Origin: Megalopta genalis
Lineage: Eukaryota; Arthropoda; Insecta; Hymenoptera; Halictidae
Direction: 5' to 3'
NCBI RefSeq assembly: GCF_051020955.1
Contig: NC_135019.1
Location: 23,999,375 to 24,063,374 of the forward strand
Length of the DNA: 64,000 bases
Positions 46,870 to 59,180 of this stretch are shown here, in pieces. Below the pieces are notes generated by a model. It saw only the letters and a list, made by a program, of their open reading frames with translations, was not told the DNA's origin and did no database searches. Position 1 is the first letter of the stretch, and every line of letters starts with the position of its first letter. Position numbers and translations under genes: made by a program.

Positions 46870-47155
46870 TTAATTTTCATTTGATCCAATACATAAAAAA
46901 ATAAAAGACTTAGTAAATATGGAAAATTTTCGCTTGATCAAATATATGAAAAACTAGAAACGTTAGCAAAAATGGGATCTAATGAATTGTCACTTGATCC
47001 AATATATGAAAAAATGGAATTTAATTACTCTTCACTTGATCTAATACATGAAAAATTAAAAAACGTTACTAAACATGAGATCTAATTGTCACTTGATCCA
47101 ATATATGAAAAAATGAAAAAGTTAGAAAATATGGAATCTGTGTTAATTGTCTAAA
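46870..47155 (+). repeat. Tandem array, five units of 42-60 bp
   Basis: The core CTTGATCCAATATATGAAAA recurs with TTGAT at 46881, 46934, 46994, 47036 and 47093, spacing 53, 60, 42 and 57. Between cores the units share AAAACGTTA.(A)AAATATGGAATCT-like stretches. Variable unit length indicates internal deletions. Confidence 0.8.
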
Positions 47156-47639
47156 CATGTAAATCGATGGGTATTAATTTGTCGAATCGACAACGAATTA
47201 AAATGATATCGATCGCCAATGGATAAAGCCTTTAGAAAACCATGCATCGAATGAATTCCGAGTTTGCTCATGGCATGTTTGCTTCGGAGAGTTTGCTCTT
47301 CGACTTTAAATAGCCATTGACGTATCCTAAGGGATGCGCAAAGCCGCGGGTCAGCTTCCAAAATTACTTGCGACACGTGCAACGTCTTCGTGCTGCATGC
47401 TCATATGGAGTAGAGTGAACTGGACCTGGCAATATTCAGAAACTATACAACGTGTCATAGCTATCGTATAGACTACCTGGCGTGAGTTTGATTACCAATT
47501 TTCTTCGTCGAATGAACAGCTATTTTGATTGGTGACACATAAGTTGAATTGCATGCAAACCAAAATTCTCAATATTACAGTTAGTTATTTAAGGTGCTAA
47601 ATGGAAATTTCTTTCTTTCATTAATGATTTCAATATTTG
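47156..47639. other. No gene recognised
   Basis: A 79-codon minus frame (47143-47382) has no motif. Confidence 0.5.
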
Positions 47640-47728
47640 GATACTCGAAGAATTCTTCTAGTTTTTTTATTACTTCAAATTGCACCTACTCGTCGCAATG
47701 AATGCATTAAATCCATAATCCAGAAATC
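47640..47728 (+). repeat. GCATAAA-family repeat copy
   Basis: ATACTCGAAGAATTCTTCTA, ACTTCAAATTGCACCTACTC and AATGCATTAAATCCATAATC align in order with 18730-18815, giving about 85 bp of similarity. Confidence 0.55.
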
Positions 47729-48110
47729 ACTATTATATATTTTAGCTTTTCTCTCATTAAATAAATTATTTCGATCAAAAATATATTGTTATGGCTGCTG
47801 ATTTGACAACGACAGAATTAATAAAATTATCTAAAAAATTTAAACAACAATTAACTTTGTTAGGCATCGTCGACTTTCGACTTTTCCAAATTTCAATGTA
47901 CTATCTAGTTCGAATAAATAAATGAATAAATGAAATATATGTTTATACTATAAATGTCTTAACACTATACACAATAATTTTAACTAACATTTACAAAGAA
48001 ACACGTTTATATAAACTAAATAGATATTATCGTATATGACGTTGCTAAAATTGAGGAACACAAAGAACACAAAGAAGAGTGCACTCAACTTAAATTGATG
48101 ATAGAGTGTC
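47729..48110. other. AT-rich, nothing recognised
   Basis: No gene or repeat noticed. Confidence 0.5.
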
Positions 48111-48660
48111 GAAAATAAAATCACTACTTTACCGTTCGAATTCGTGTTCATTAGCCCCAATAAAACTCGAGCGTTCCTGACCAGGTTCTTAACTGGGATC
48201 CGCATAATCCGTTTAGATCGATCGCACAAAACAGGTAGATTATTCGTAACCGACACCGGCGTATTAACGTAATCTCTCTAATTCGAACGGACGCGAAAAC
48301 TTCCATTATTACATCGTCAAATATCACTTGCCGTTGTATTGGTTTCGGCGAGCACAAAACACCGAGGATCGAATAACCATCGCGGACTGAAATATACAGT
48401 TTCCTTTTGTCCCTGTGGTTTCATTTGTTGTCGAATGTTTCGTCGGTTTCGATTCGAACACGAAAAGCGTCCCGGTCGACCCCTTCTGCTGCAAGTTCTT
48501 AATTAATCGATCGCTGCGTGCTAACGACTCTTTTTTCCCCGACCACCTCTGTCCTGTCGCGAAATGGAGGTTTATTATATCGGAAAGATAAGTGGTAACA
48601 CACCCGCGCACGGATGACCGGTTTTGCTTTCGACGGTTTTTGTCCCGCGACATTTTATTT
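48111..48660. other. GC-richer block, no gene recognised
   Basis: A 109-codon minus frame (48324-48653) is the longest; basic, Ser/Arg/Lys-rich, no domain. Confidence 0.45.
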
Positions 48661-49619
48661 TAGGACACGGTCTTTGGAGAACAACAATCAGCCGATGAAA
48701 GCACGCTCCGTTCAAGAGAATGTTTCAGTGTTACGTTCAAAATGTGCAAATTAATTTGCTAAACTACATCTGTATTTGGAAACAGTTACTGATAAGCGTG
48801 GATCTATTAGTTCGAGTTTCAGTGCTCTATGAAAAATATAGAAATTAACTGAATGCAGTCTTCTGTACGTCTTGTAATTAATTTAATGCAATCTGTGCAC
48901 GTAGCGATCAATTTATGAACGAACTCGTCTCGAAATTGATAATTACTGTTAATGTAAGCTATGGTCAAATTTGATTCCTTCAAAATCGAAGTGTAACAAT
49001 TTTCAGAATATTGCACAGATACATTTTTATTATGTAATCTTAAAAAGTATGATTTTACTGAGGAAATGTGTTCATCCATAGCCCATACAAATTTTAAATG
49101 CTGAAAAAACAGTGCAATAACAATTTAGAAAACACATTCAGCAATTTAAAAACGATGTATACATAAAAGCTATTCGTAGAAGAATTCACGTACATCGATA
49201 TACATCTTTCAATTCATTAAAATTATGAACAAATGAAATTTTTATTTATTTCTTATAATTGTTGCACAAAATTTGTATTTTGCAGAAAGATCCGCATGCT
49301 GCTTATTGTCAATTGTAGGTCGTTACGACATTAATTATGTCCGTAAGTTCTTCAACGAGTTTATTGGTTAAAAATCGTTGAGCTTTTATCACGATGTTAT
49401 ATATAAATTATATGTTATATAAAAAATGAGGTAGATTTGTTAATAGTAATAATAATTATTCCCATAATCGAACTCTAGTAGATATTTTTCAATAAAACGT
49501 TGATTAACTGATTCTTAATAAAATGTTGATTTTACTCTAAAATGGAAACGAAATCATAACTACACTTAATATATATAATTTTATACACAACATTTTTTTA
49601 ATCGACTTTTTGCCAATTC
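48661..49619. other. AT-rich, no gene recognised
   Basis: An 86-codon minus frame (48819-49079) has no motif. Confidence 0.55.
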
Positions 49620-51270
49620 TCGAGCTCAAGTGCTCCACTGTGCGTCGATAATAATGCGCAATTACCGTGTAGAGGAAATGTTACTGAATTTTGTTTTTAA
49701 TTAGTCTGGACTGTTTTCGTGTCCGACAAAGTCGCCGATTGCGAGTCGGCGCAACAAGAGTGCAATTGATGAAAAGTTAACCGCGGAGCCCTCTTTTCGG
49801 TGTATTTTCCCGCAGGGCAACCAATTGTCTCTGTACAAAAGTGAAGTAAATACCTGCTGGTTCGCGCGGATGACAGAAAAGAGATCGAATATTAAATCCG
49901 CGCCATTCAGTCTACGCGCCGGCGAAAAATACGCGGCCACATAATTCGCAGAACAGTCGCCGTCGCTGTAATTAGATTAATGTTGAATTGAATGTCGGGA
50001 ATACTGATTTTTCTCGACCCATAACCGTAACTTCCGATCCACGCGTCGGCCACGAGAAATAATGCTTCCGCGAACATTCCGTGCTCGGGCTACCTTCGGA
50101 TCAAAACAGGAAGAAGCCATGATCGGGAAAGTTATGGCGCTTTCCACGAGCAGAGACCATGAAAATTTCGCGAATAAATGTTCGACGATGTACAGGCTGA
50201 ATCAAGAATCTGTCGTCGAATCTGAGAAGAAAATGATTATTTATTTCAGCGATGTCACGTTAATAGTTCTAGTAATAGCGAAAAATGAAAACGTTCTTTG
50301 AATGGGAGAGTAAAATTAAATTGTATTTTAAACGTTTTATTGCAGCATCAGAATTTCTCTGTTACGGTACAACTGTTGAGCTCGCTTTTTCAGAATTGTT
50401 CAAAATTCTTATACATTATTCAGCTGAGAATAAAAAGAAATTCTAACTCGTCCGGAAAGAAGTTTTGAGGTACAGAATACGTATTCGCTTCTCATAAAAA
50501 AGATAGTTTTTACAGTATATTTTCGTGCAGACATTCAGAAACGGAATAAAATTCGTGTGAACGTCTTTTCGATATTTTTTTTTCACTTTACGAGCGCATA
50601 TATAAAAATAATCCGTCGGCGTTCTTCCTTAAAATATAAAAGCAGCGTGTCAGTATAAAACATGCAACAAATTTTTGTTACTGTTCAACGAACGATTTCG
50701 TAAAATTTCACAAAAGTTTGAACAGTATTTTGAACAGTATCGATGATACGGTTACGAAAATGAAGGGAACCAGGCAAGAGGAATTGCTCATTTAACATCG
50801 ATCAATATTTCCACGGCGTAAAAACCGGCGGTCCTTCCTTATTAAACGCCTATTAAGGGGCGCTTAGACCGTCGAACGAACATCTAGAAATACCGTTCGC
50901 CGCGGTGCACTGCCAACGGTGTTTAACGAGCCTGATCTCAGACATTGATAGAATCTCGACAAAAACTAGGTAACTGTCAGCGTGTACAGGAGCTGAGCAC
51001 GCTCGTGTCAGCCGGTTCGACAGCTTCTCAATACGACACACGGAATCTGACGTCGGACACGCGATAGAAAATTTAACGCGGATTGCTTTCATTCCCCCGT
51101 TTCGCCTCCTTAAGGAGAAACCAGTCAGCGTGCGCGCGATGTTATGGGGCCGTTTCGTGGTATCAAGTATTTATTTCAATCGGTATCGAGAGGGCGTGGC
51201 TCGTCCGTCGGATAACCATCCAATTGTTCCGTTGTCAGTCTTTCCGACATTAACACGTTGATTGCTTCTT
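49620..51270. other. Two GC-richer patches, no gene recognised
   Basis: Patches at 49620-50110 and 50790-51270 flank AT-rich DNA. Frames of 79 codons occur on both strands without motif. Confidence 0.45.
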
Positions 51271-51644
51271 CGCTCGTACATAGCCGACACAATCTTCTAT
51301 CTAGAGCTTTATTTGTATTGTTACGTATTTGTGAATAAATGAATTTTTATTTGGACTCGCTAGGATTCTCGCTAGGATACTAATTTGGTACTAATAGGAT
51401 TCTAATACGTTTAAAAATTCATTCGTTAAACAAGATTAAACTGCTTAATACGTTGAGTACCCCGTCGGTTCACACATGGGTGACACTAATTGTTCACTAG
51501 TTATTGAAATACATCTTTATTTTAATATATTCGAACAACCTGAATTTTATTAGAATGTTTACAATACAAAAATGTATTTTATATAGGCAGAAAAATCCAC
51601 TAGGATAAATGTTAACTTCCAAGTTTCAGATTCAATAATTAAAT
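51271..51644. other. AT-rich with a repeat fragment
   Basis: 51430-51475 resembles the GC-rich fragment at 8565-8635 (CGTTGA core). Otherwise nothing recognised. Confidence 0.4.
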
Positions 51645-51809
51645 TACAATAAATTCTCAAAAATGAACAATTTGGGAATCGCGACTCGTAGTCATCGATT
51701 GTTAATAACTAGACGAACGAGCCGCGGGGTTCGTATAATCGTATTTCCACTTCCCAAATTGTCCATTTTTGTTTAGAAACTGAGAGACAATTGGGGAGAA
51801 GTTACTATA
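51645..51809. mobile_element. 165-bp MITE, relative of 6612-6822
   Basis: The ends TACAATAAATTCTC and (reverse-complemented) TATAGTAACTTCTC, the phrase ACAATTTGGGAA and its mirror TTCCCAAATTGTCC, and the core ACGAGCCGCGGGGTTCG match the 6612 element in order. It lacks about 45 bases of the left arm. Confidence 0.75.
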
Positions 51810-52089
51810 CTATGATTTTGCTGGAATTTTTGGGCTTGATTTTTGGCAGTTAACGTGTTTAACAGCTCTACACCTGCACGGTAGACTAGATATTTCTTAA
51901 AGCTAGCTATCGCTTTCTACCCCCTACCATTTCCACAGTTCACTGCCACTAGCAACGTACATCACGAATGAAAATGCAAGTATTCTTTGCATTCATACAC
52001 TTGGAGTGTCAAAAGATTTTCAAACAAGCCATTATAATGGAAATAGCGAAAATTTTTAATGCATTCTGTCTTATTATTCCTGTTTAGTA
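51810..52089. other. No gene recognised
   Basis: Mixed composition, nothing recognised. Confidence 0.5.
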
Positions 52090-52130
52090 TCACAACTCAG
52101 TCGCTTTTAGTGCTCGGTATGTTTAGTATT
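52090..52130 (+). repeat. TCAGTCGCTTTT-family repeat copy
   Basis: Third copy of the phrase found at 33152 and 33389 (ACTCAGTCGCTTTTAGTGCT, CGGTATGTTTAG). Confidence 0.45.
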
Positions 52131-52216
52131 AACATCGGTAATTGCACTAATAACTACAATACTTATTTCACAGATTTACGTTGCATTCATAAACAATGCC
52201 ACAACTGCTTGGTACG

Positions 52217-52494
52217 TGAGAATAATCGAGCCGTTTGAAGCAAATGTGGTATAAGTCAATTTTTTGCTCCCCTTTGATTTTATATTAAATTATATTTAAT
52301 TTAATATTTTATTGAGAGTTTTTTTTATTATTTGAAGTTAAAACTTGAAAGTGCGTTACATAAAAGAGTTTTAATAATTTTGTATGTCATTGCATTTTAC
52401 CGAACTATTTAACTCACTCTTTATTATCCACAAACTAACTTTTATCACTTACACATCTATTCTGCTTTCAACGGCTCGATTGTGGTATTTCTCA
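52217..52494. repeat. Inverted repeat, candidate MITE
   Basis: GAGAATAATCGAGCCGTTTG at 52218 mirrors CTTTCAACGGCTCGATTGTG at about 52465-52484, with further partial pairing (GTGGTATAAGTCA against the inverse of TTATCACTTACACA). The spacer is AT-rich. No target duplication seen. Confidence 0.5.
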
Positions 52495-52639
52495 ACTGTT
52501 TCAAATAGTTTGCGAAGTCTCATGTATGAATATGATCGACGTTGCTACAAATGCTGAAATAAAAGCGTGAAAACACTTTGGACCGTGAAGAGTTTACAAA
52601 ATAAGTTCAAATTTTATATTTTTAGGTGACAGTTCGACA

Positions 52640-53430
52640 ATCCTAAGCTCGGTGGTACTGCAGAGGTTATAAAAAATGACAAGTGTGCTATTGCCATGGT
52701 CGGTCCTTCAACCCTTTCGCTTCTGCTCGGAGGTTTCGTGTTGCAAAACTGTTTCACGCTATCGAGCATACGCGTGCCTCGATCTCGCGGGAACGCGCGG
52801 CGGGCTGTTTATCGTCGAGCATTTTTCCGACTTAATTTGGCCGAGCAACACGGAAACTATGTTCGCGAAAGGAGGGCAGACCGACGCGGTCTTGCCGGGC
52901 TAATAAAACACGCGGATGTAATATCAGCGGATCCCCTATCACGAATTTGTTACCATAGCTAAACGGTCACGTGGCGTCTATTTACAGAGATCAAGATCAA
53001 CGATCAGTTTTCACGAACGACCGTCGGCCGCCCCGCGCGGCTTTTCCTCATTGACGAGAACTATGTTGGTGGCCGTTCGCATGTGTCCCATGTACTTGTG
53101 TTTAGGGATGCGCGAGCGCAAGTTCTAGGTCCGGCAAATGTCACACCATGTTGCACGCAAATCCGCGGATCTCCAGACCGCGCCGGCATGAATCACTTCT
53201 TTGTTTGCATTCGTGTTCGGCCCGGTTATTTATTATTTAGCCAGCTGTGGCCAGAATAATCAGACCCCGTGACCGCGTGATTATTTCTAAAACCGTGCAC
53301 GGTGTATCGGAAATGGCAGCGCCGAATTGCTGGCCGTTCGTGTAAAAATACAGGCTGCGCGCGAGGAACACGTTTAATGTCTCTGTTAGAACTGAAACGA
53401 AACGTGTGCCAGTGAAGCTGTACAGTCAGG
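52640..53430. other. GC-rich block, no gene recognised
   Basis: CpG-rich from 52690 to 53400. Plus frames of 75 and 88 codons overlap. No domain. Confidence 0.45.
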
Positions 53431-53689
53431 AACAAAAATCGTGTTTTGATATATTATCTGAGGAAAATGTTCATTTTACAAAAGCTATAGTTTACAATCA
53501 GCTATAGTTTACGTGCCTACAGATATATTCGATGTATTAGAAAGAAACGTAAATATTGTTGTCCGTGAATAGGACAAAATGATAAACATGTGACGTATTT
53601 TCATTAGTTACTTGCAATTCCATATAACAACAAATATCCTACGATGTCTTTATCTTACAACATATAATATAAATAGTTCAACGTGTGTA

Positions 53690-54515
53690 GTAGCAACGTG
53701 TAACAAAAAATAGAAGCATTGAAATTGTTTAGTGAAAAGTTTTCCATGGCAAAAATTGATAAGATCTTAAACAGAAGTAGACGTGCAATTGCAAACTTAT
53801 TAAAAAGATCCGAATAACTGGAATAAAAGAAAGTTCTGGCCGACCGCCAATTTTAACAGTGCGTCAAAAACGGGCAACTTTGCGGCTAACATCGAACTCG
53901 AAGATGACAGCAAAGCAAATTGCAGAAAGTGTTGGCAAAAAATGAAGAACATACGAAGAGTTTTCGACAATATGAACATCTGAACGAAAAAAAATTGCAA
54001 AGAAAAACCCGGTTGACAGACTTATATAAACGTGTTCGATTTGCATTTGTGGGAAAGCATATTTACATGAAGAAAAAATGGCGTATTCTAATATTCACTG
54101 ATGAAACAAAAACTAATATGGATGGCCCTGATATGGTTTCAATTATTACTATCACGATTTGAGAATAGAAAATTTAGTATTAAGTCGTTGACAAATGAGT
54201 GACGGTGGAGTTATGATTTCGACTGGAATTGGTTACCACGGAAAAACAGATATGAAATTTATTAGTGGAAAAATGAATAGCAAGAAGTATGTAGATCTCA
54301 TTAAGAAGCAAATAATGAAAATATATAATTCAATAATAATATATATATAATATTAATTATTATAATTATAATATAATATAATATTATATTATTATTATTA
54401 TAATTATATATAATAAATATTAAGAAGAACATTAAAAAACTATACAAATCTGTACTGAAGCGAATGATTTTCGTCATGAAAAAATAGGGCTGCTTTACGG
54501 ACTATTGAACACTAA
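53690..54515 (+). pseudogene. Tc1-like transposase pseudogene, second copy
   Basis: Pieces in order, spread over three frames: MAKIDKILNRSRRAIANLLK (helix-turn-helix), SSGRPPILTVRQKRATLRLT (GRP link), KIAESVG-like segment, KLQRKTRLTDLYKRVRFAFV, then ILIFTDETKTNMDGPD containing the first catalytic Asp. GIGYHGKTDMKFISGKMNSK and KYVDLIKKQIMK follow. An AT microsatellite (54320-54420) replaces the region of the second Asp. A C-terminal tail LYKSVLKRMIFVMKK then appears at about 54440. It is related to but distinct from the 24620 copy, and no terminal inverted repeats were found. Confidence 0.85.
54320..54420. repeat. AT/ATT low-complexity tract
   Basis: Mixed ATAT, ATTATT and TAATAT runs inside the Tc1 relic, presumably grown or inserted there. 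Confidence 0.85.
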
Positions 54516-56062
54516 ACAAAACTGGTAAATTCTTGCAAATTCCAGTTTTCCCCACATACGTTTTATCATTTTGTATATATTTTTATATATATATTTATAT
54601 TTTTGTATATATTGTATTATATTCAATTTTTACATTTTTCAGATAAAATGGCACTAAATATTGACATTTTAGTCTACTCAACTAAAACTTATAAACAAAA
54701 ACAGTGCAAAAAGATGTACAAATAATAAATCTTACTTTTGATATGTATTAGACAAAAATTGGCAAATTAATAGCGTGTCCTCTCTTGTTGCCCTTAATAA
54801 TAGCCAACTAGCAATTGTTCAGTACGACTGAACTTAAGAATGCACAAGCTTAACCAACAATTCGATAATTAATTCGCGATTGAATGCTGAAATTGTTTCT
54901 GTAGCAAAATGAACGTTTTATATTGTTAGAATCTTTCCATGACTTTGCTCCTTGTTTGTATACAATATAAAGTAATGGATTTAATGCATTTAATACAGTA
55001 ACAAATATAAAACAATAAACTCGTTCGAAACATTTAAAAATTCTATAGCACAGAAATAACAAATTCTTTAGATAATTAAAATCATCAAAACATTAAATAA
55101 ATTTCGACAAATAAATTTCAACTCGTGTACAAAATTAATATTTTGCATCAAGATCCACGGTCTAATTTTGAACGTTATTATAGACCAGAGGACGTACAAT
55201 TTTCTGTTGTCAACGACTAAATGATTAATTTCATCCAGACAAGAATTGACGTTCAATTTCGATAACTTAAAATGATTTTATAGAACAGGAGGACTCGTTG
55301 ATATCAACAAACTTTATAGGTTTTTCTATTGTATTTCTATTGCGCACGTGTTCTAATTTGTAGAATAAAATGTTTTCTGATTTTTCTGTAATTTCCTGAT
55401 TACCTGCAATTCAGTAATTGCTACAGTAAACGTGAACCGTGTAGTTGTCCCACAGCGTTGGACAAGTTGTTAAGACTTTACATTAGGTTGTAACACAAGT
55501 AACTTCGGTTGAAAGCATAAACATGTTCTAATTCCACGAATAGAGTTATTATTCACTGCAAATGCACATTGCTGTGATAACAACAAGCCATTTGCATTTA
55601 AAGTGTACATGATCAATTAAATTGAACTCTGTACTTTGTTTATAAGCAAGAAAGATATTGAAGATAATCGAAATTATTTATGTTTCAAACTATAATAAAA
55701 TTTTCATTGTTGTCGATTGAACAATCTACGTATGATTGCAGTTGTTGAAACTAGTTCAACAATCCACTACATTTTTTAGATTACATATTAGATCAACTGG
55801 CAGTGTTTCAAAAATTCAACGAAGGTTATCTTTCGTTTAGAACACCTCCATATCATCAAATTATAGTTATTAATTTTATCATTAATGAATCCAAATTTTT
55901 CTCATTCAGGATCATTGAGAGTATAAGTCACTTAAAGTAGACTAGATTGATAAACATGATTTCGCATCTATGATATTAAAAATCCTTATCACCAGTTAAG
56001 AACTTCAATGTCATTCGAGTAATCATGAGAAAAGTTATGTCAAACGAAATACTAATTCATGC
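54516..56062. other. AT-rich desert, no gene recognised
   Basis: Short frames only. Confidence 0.6.
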
Positions 56063-56166
56063 GATTGTCAACAACAATAAAAACGAGCCGTATAATCGTA
56101 TTTCCTCTTCCCAAATTGTCCATTTTTGTTTACGAGCTAAGGCACAATTGCAGAGAATTTACTGTA
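56063..56166 (+). mobile_element. Truncated MITE, right half of the 6612 family
   Basis: GATTGTCAACAACAATAAAA, ACGAGCCGTATAATCGTATT, TTCCCAAATTGTCCATTTTT and the end GCAGAGAATTTACTGTA match the right half of 6612-6822 closely. The left arm is absent. Confidence 0.75.
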
Positions 56167-56734
56167 TTTTTTTCAGCTTCAATTTCAGCAAACACATTTG
56201 TATCTTCTCTGAACCTCATGTCTAAATCATTATTCGTCCTCTATGTCAAAATACGTTAACCACTCCGTTTTTTGTTGTAGTTCGACTTTTTATGTAGTCG
56301 AGTTTCGAGGTTGGTCGGATTTCACGGTAACTGAATATAATTTAACGGACGTTGCTCTTTACTTCGCCTCAGCCATGCTTGATTAAGCGTGTACAAAATA
56401 TTCATGATGTACACGGATTTTCTGTTTCTCGAATATTTCGCTAGTGATTGACGGTTGGTGCAGCTGACATTGTAGTACGCTAAGAGGCACTCTATTCAAA
56501 ATCACATGTAACTGATGAATATTTGAGTTCGGTGTTTCCGTACGTGAAAATCTCATTTTGTAAATGTATAGTTTTTGACTAGAAACTGTGCCATTCTGAT
56601 TGTGTTACGATTGTCGATACATGTAGGTCACCGGAGCTGTGACAGATAATGTTACGGACATCTCTACGTAATTTAATAGCTTATTCTATATTCTCGACAA
56701 TTATTTAGTTTCTGACATTTATCACAGCGTTATG

Positions 56735-56785
<51 letters not shown>

Positions 56786-57440
56786 CATTTAAATTTCATA
56801 AATACATATATTTCTACTGAATTCACATAATGGGAAACATCGCGAAAATAAAAAGTAGAAAAATCTCAAACTTAATGAGATTCGTTGAAGTAATTTCAAT
56901 TTGTTTTAAATCGGTTTATTCAGATCTGAACTTTGTATTAACGACATCTCGTTATTACGGATCAAATATTTTAATAAACAAACGCAGCACCGTTTCAAAG
57001 CTGCGTCAGCGACATGTCCGTGGAAAATGGTCTATCATCAGAAATTACTTGCTACAATAAAGAGAGACGTACGTAAAGTATTGATTGTGCTTTTCCAATT
57101 ACCAGATTTAATAAAACGTTGTAACGGGAACAAACGAATCCTCGGGCACACAAATCGCGGACCGCGGGAATCAACGTACGGTAGAATGTTTATCACTTGT
57201 AGCATTTAATTCCTTTTAATCTGCCCTGAATGATATTCTCGCAACACAGACCGTGAATATCAAGTGTAAAATTTGTTCAGAATTAGCAACCTGTGGTGTT
57301 ATTGCGCCTCTGAACAAGTCAACATGACAAATATCATTTTGAAACAACATCCGAGTGTCCGCTTCTCGTTTGCGAAATTTGACGTAATAGGCTGTGTCTA
57401 TTAAATAGGCTGTGTCTAAGAGAAACTGGATAGGTTTCCT
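56167..57440. other. No gene recognised; contains TG microsatellite
   Basis: (TG)23 at 56739-56784. Short frames (76 codons at 56830-57060) have no motif. Confidence 0.55.
56739..56784 (+). repeat. Microsatellite (TG)23
   Basis: Pure TG dinucleotide run. Confidence 0.97.
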
Positions 57441-57600
57441 TCAACCTTTGGCACCCGGAAGATTTTTCTGACAGATTTTGCAAAAATTGTGATTCTGCTA
57501 TACAAAAGTCGAATTCAAATAGTGATCATTAGGCTGGTGTGAAACTTTATAGGAATTAATAAATAAAAGATTCGGTGTTTTTATTTGTGTATTTTACATG
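57441..57600 (+). repeat. Dispersed repeat (GAAGATTTTTCTGA...TTCGGTG), copy 2
   Basis: Opens TCAACCTTTGGCACCCGGAA and continues collinear with 41979-42141 to TGTATTTTACATG. Confidence 0.65.
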
Positions 57601-58320
57601 ATTATCTTACAATATATGCAAAAATAATAATTAAAAAGAAATGCCACTTTGATTACGTCACATTAATTTACTTAATAAAATACTTAAAATGAAATACTTA
57701 ACTGTTGGTCTTCGATTTTAAAAGAATCAGGTAGGGTGTCAAGTTCTATAAACTCCAGACGAAGTTTTCAGTGGAAAGTGGATTTTACAAGACACGGAAT
57801 TCTAATTTATCCGTAATAAATGTTATCCGTTCTTGTAAGTCGAAATATATTTTTGTTCACGTGTCATCAGTGCAATTGATTAATTTTAATTAATATTAAT
57901 TGCAATATTTAAGCGATCGAGTAAACGTTGGCATACAATAAATACTAATCTTCTTCTTCTTCTGAAAAATGATTACAATCGAAAAAGCTCTAATCATTGA
58001 AACTGTACAAAAGGTGATATGACAAGGGATAGAAATAATTGTCTCACTTTTAGATTTTTCAGTATAGACTTATTACGGCGTTTAATCTATTATTAATTTT
58101 TTATTCCATTCAAAAAATCCTCCAACAATCTATCACAAAGCACGCTCGAAAAATTGTGAAAGCTTCCGAATTAACAAATTATTTAAGGTACCAATTACTC
58201 TCCTTTATTTAGTCCGCATTTACTCCCCCATTCCGAAATTGTCCGTCCAGTTGGCCTATTAGCGACACCTCGACAATAACATCCTAAATTAACGAATTTC
58301 CGGAATAATCCGAAATAAAT
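57601..58320. other. AT-rich, nothing recognised
   Basis: No gene or repeat noticed. Confidence 0.55.
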
Positions 58321-59180
58321 CAGTATCGTATAGGTTCGGCGAAACTAATGGATTTAATTTTATCGTAGAACCGGCCAGCATTGCAATCGAGCTCTCGCAA
58401 AAATCTCGGCGATCGATAATTAATCGGCGAAAACAAATTACAATCAGCAGCGAACGTACGAACGGCAAATTCGTACCGCGGGAAACGATACTGCTCGAAT
58501 TGCGTAATATTTGCGCGAATTGAGGGATATTTGCGTGTGTATGCAGCCAATATCAAACGCTGGCCGCAGTGTTCGGTTTGTTCCGTGTATCCGAGGCAGT
58601 AGCAACAGTTCTCCCCCTAAATAAATAATGGTATATAGGTCGGACGGAGGGGGATGGATGGTACGTGTTAATAATTGATCCTCGTTTTGCGCGACCAAGG
58701 AATTTTGACGACGCGGAAGGAAAAGTTCCGGCCCGGTTTCGCTGACCCTCGGTGCACATCCGGCGTATCCACGCGTTCAAATATGCAACGCTCAAAGTTC
58801 CATCGGCCCGAGCTTCCGTACGTAGAAAAATGCACACGTTTCGGCTGGTCTCCAACTATCAACTGCGGCATACGCGACCGTCTAAGGTTGCAGTTACGGT
58901 ATAGAGTTATGCTGTAAGCGACGCGGTCAAATGCGCGCGTTTGTATGCAAGCGTACCGCGGCGAAAAGCGACGAGCGGTGAATTGAAAAGCAGACGTCGA
59001 CGGTTCTCCGACGGTGTTTCGCGGAGTACCGGGGCAAACGTAAAAAATATGTGACTCCCGTTTTTCCACGTAAGATATTGCTCATTCATAAGACGCGGAA
59101 TTGAAGGAACGCCGCCATTGTTCCTGGAGGAAAACAATTGCATCCGCGCGTTCGCTGCACCTGCTGTTGTTTTCGAACGA
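58321..59180. other. GC-rich block, no gene recognised
   Basis: Overlapping minus-strand frames of 78-133 codons (longest 58668-59069) together with a plus frame. Arg/Ser-rich translations without domains. Confidence 0.45.
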
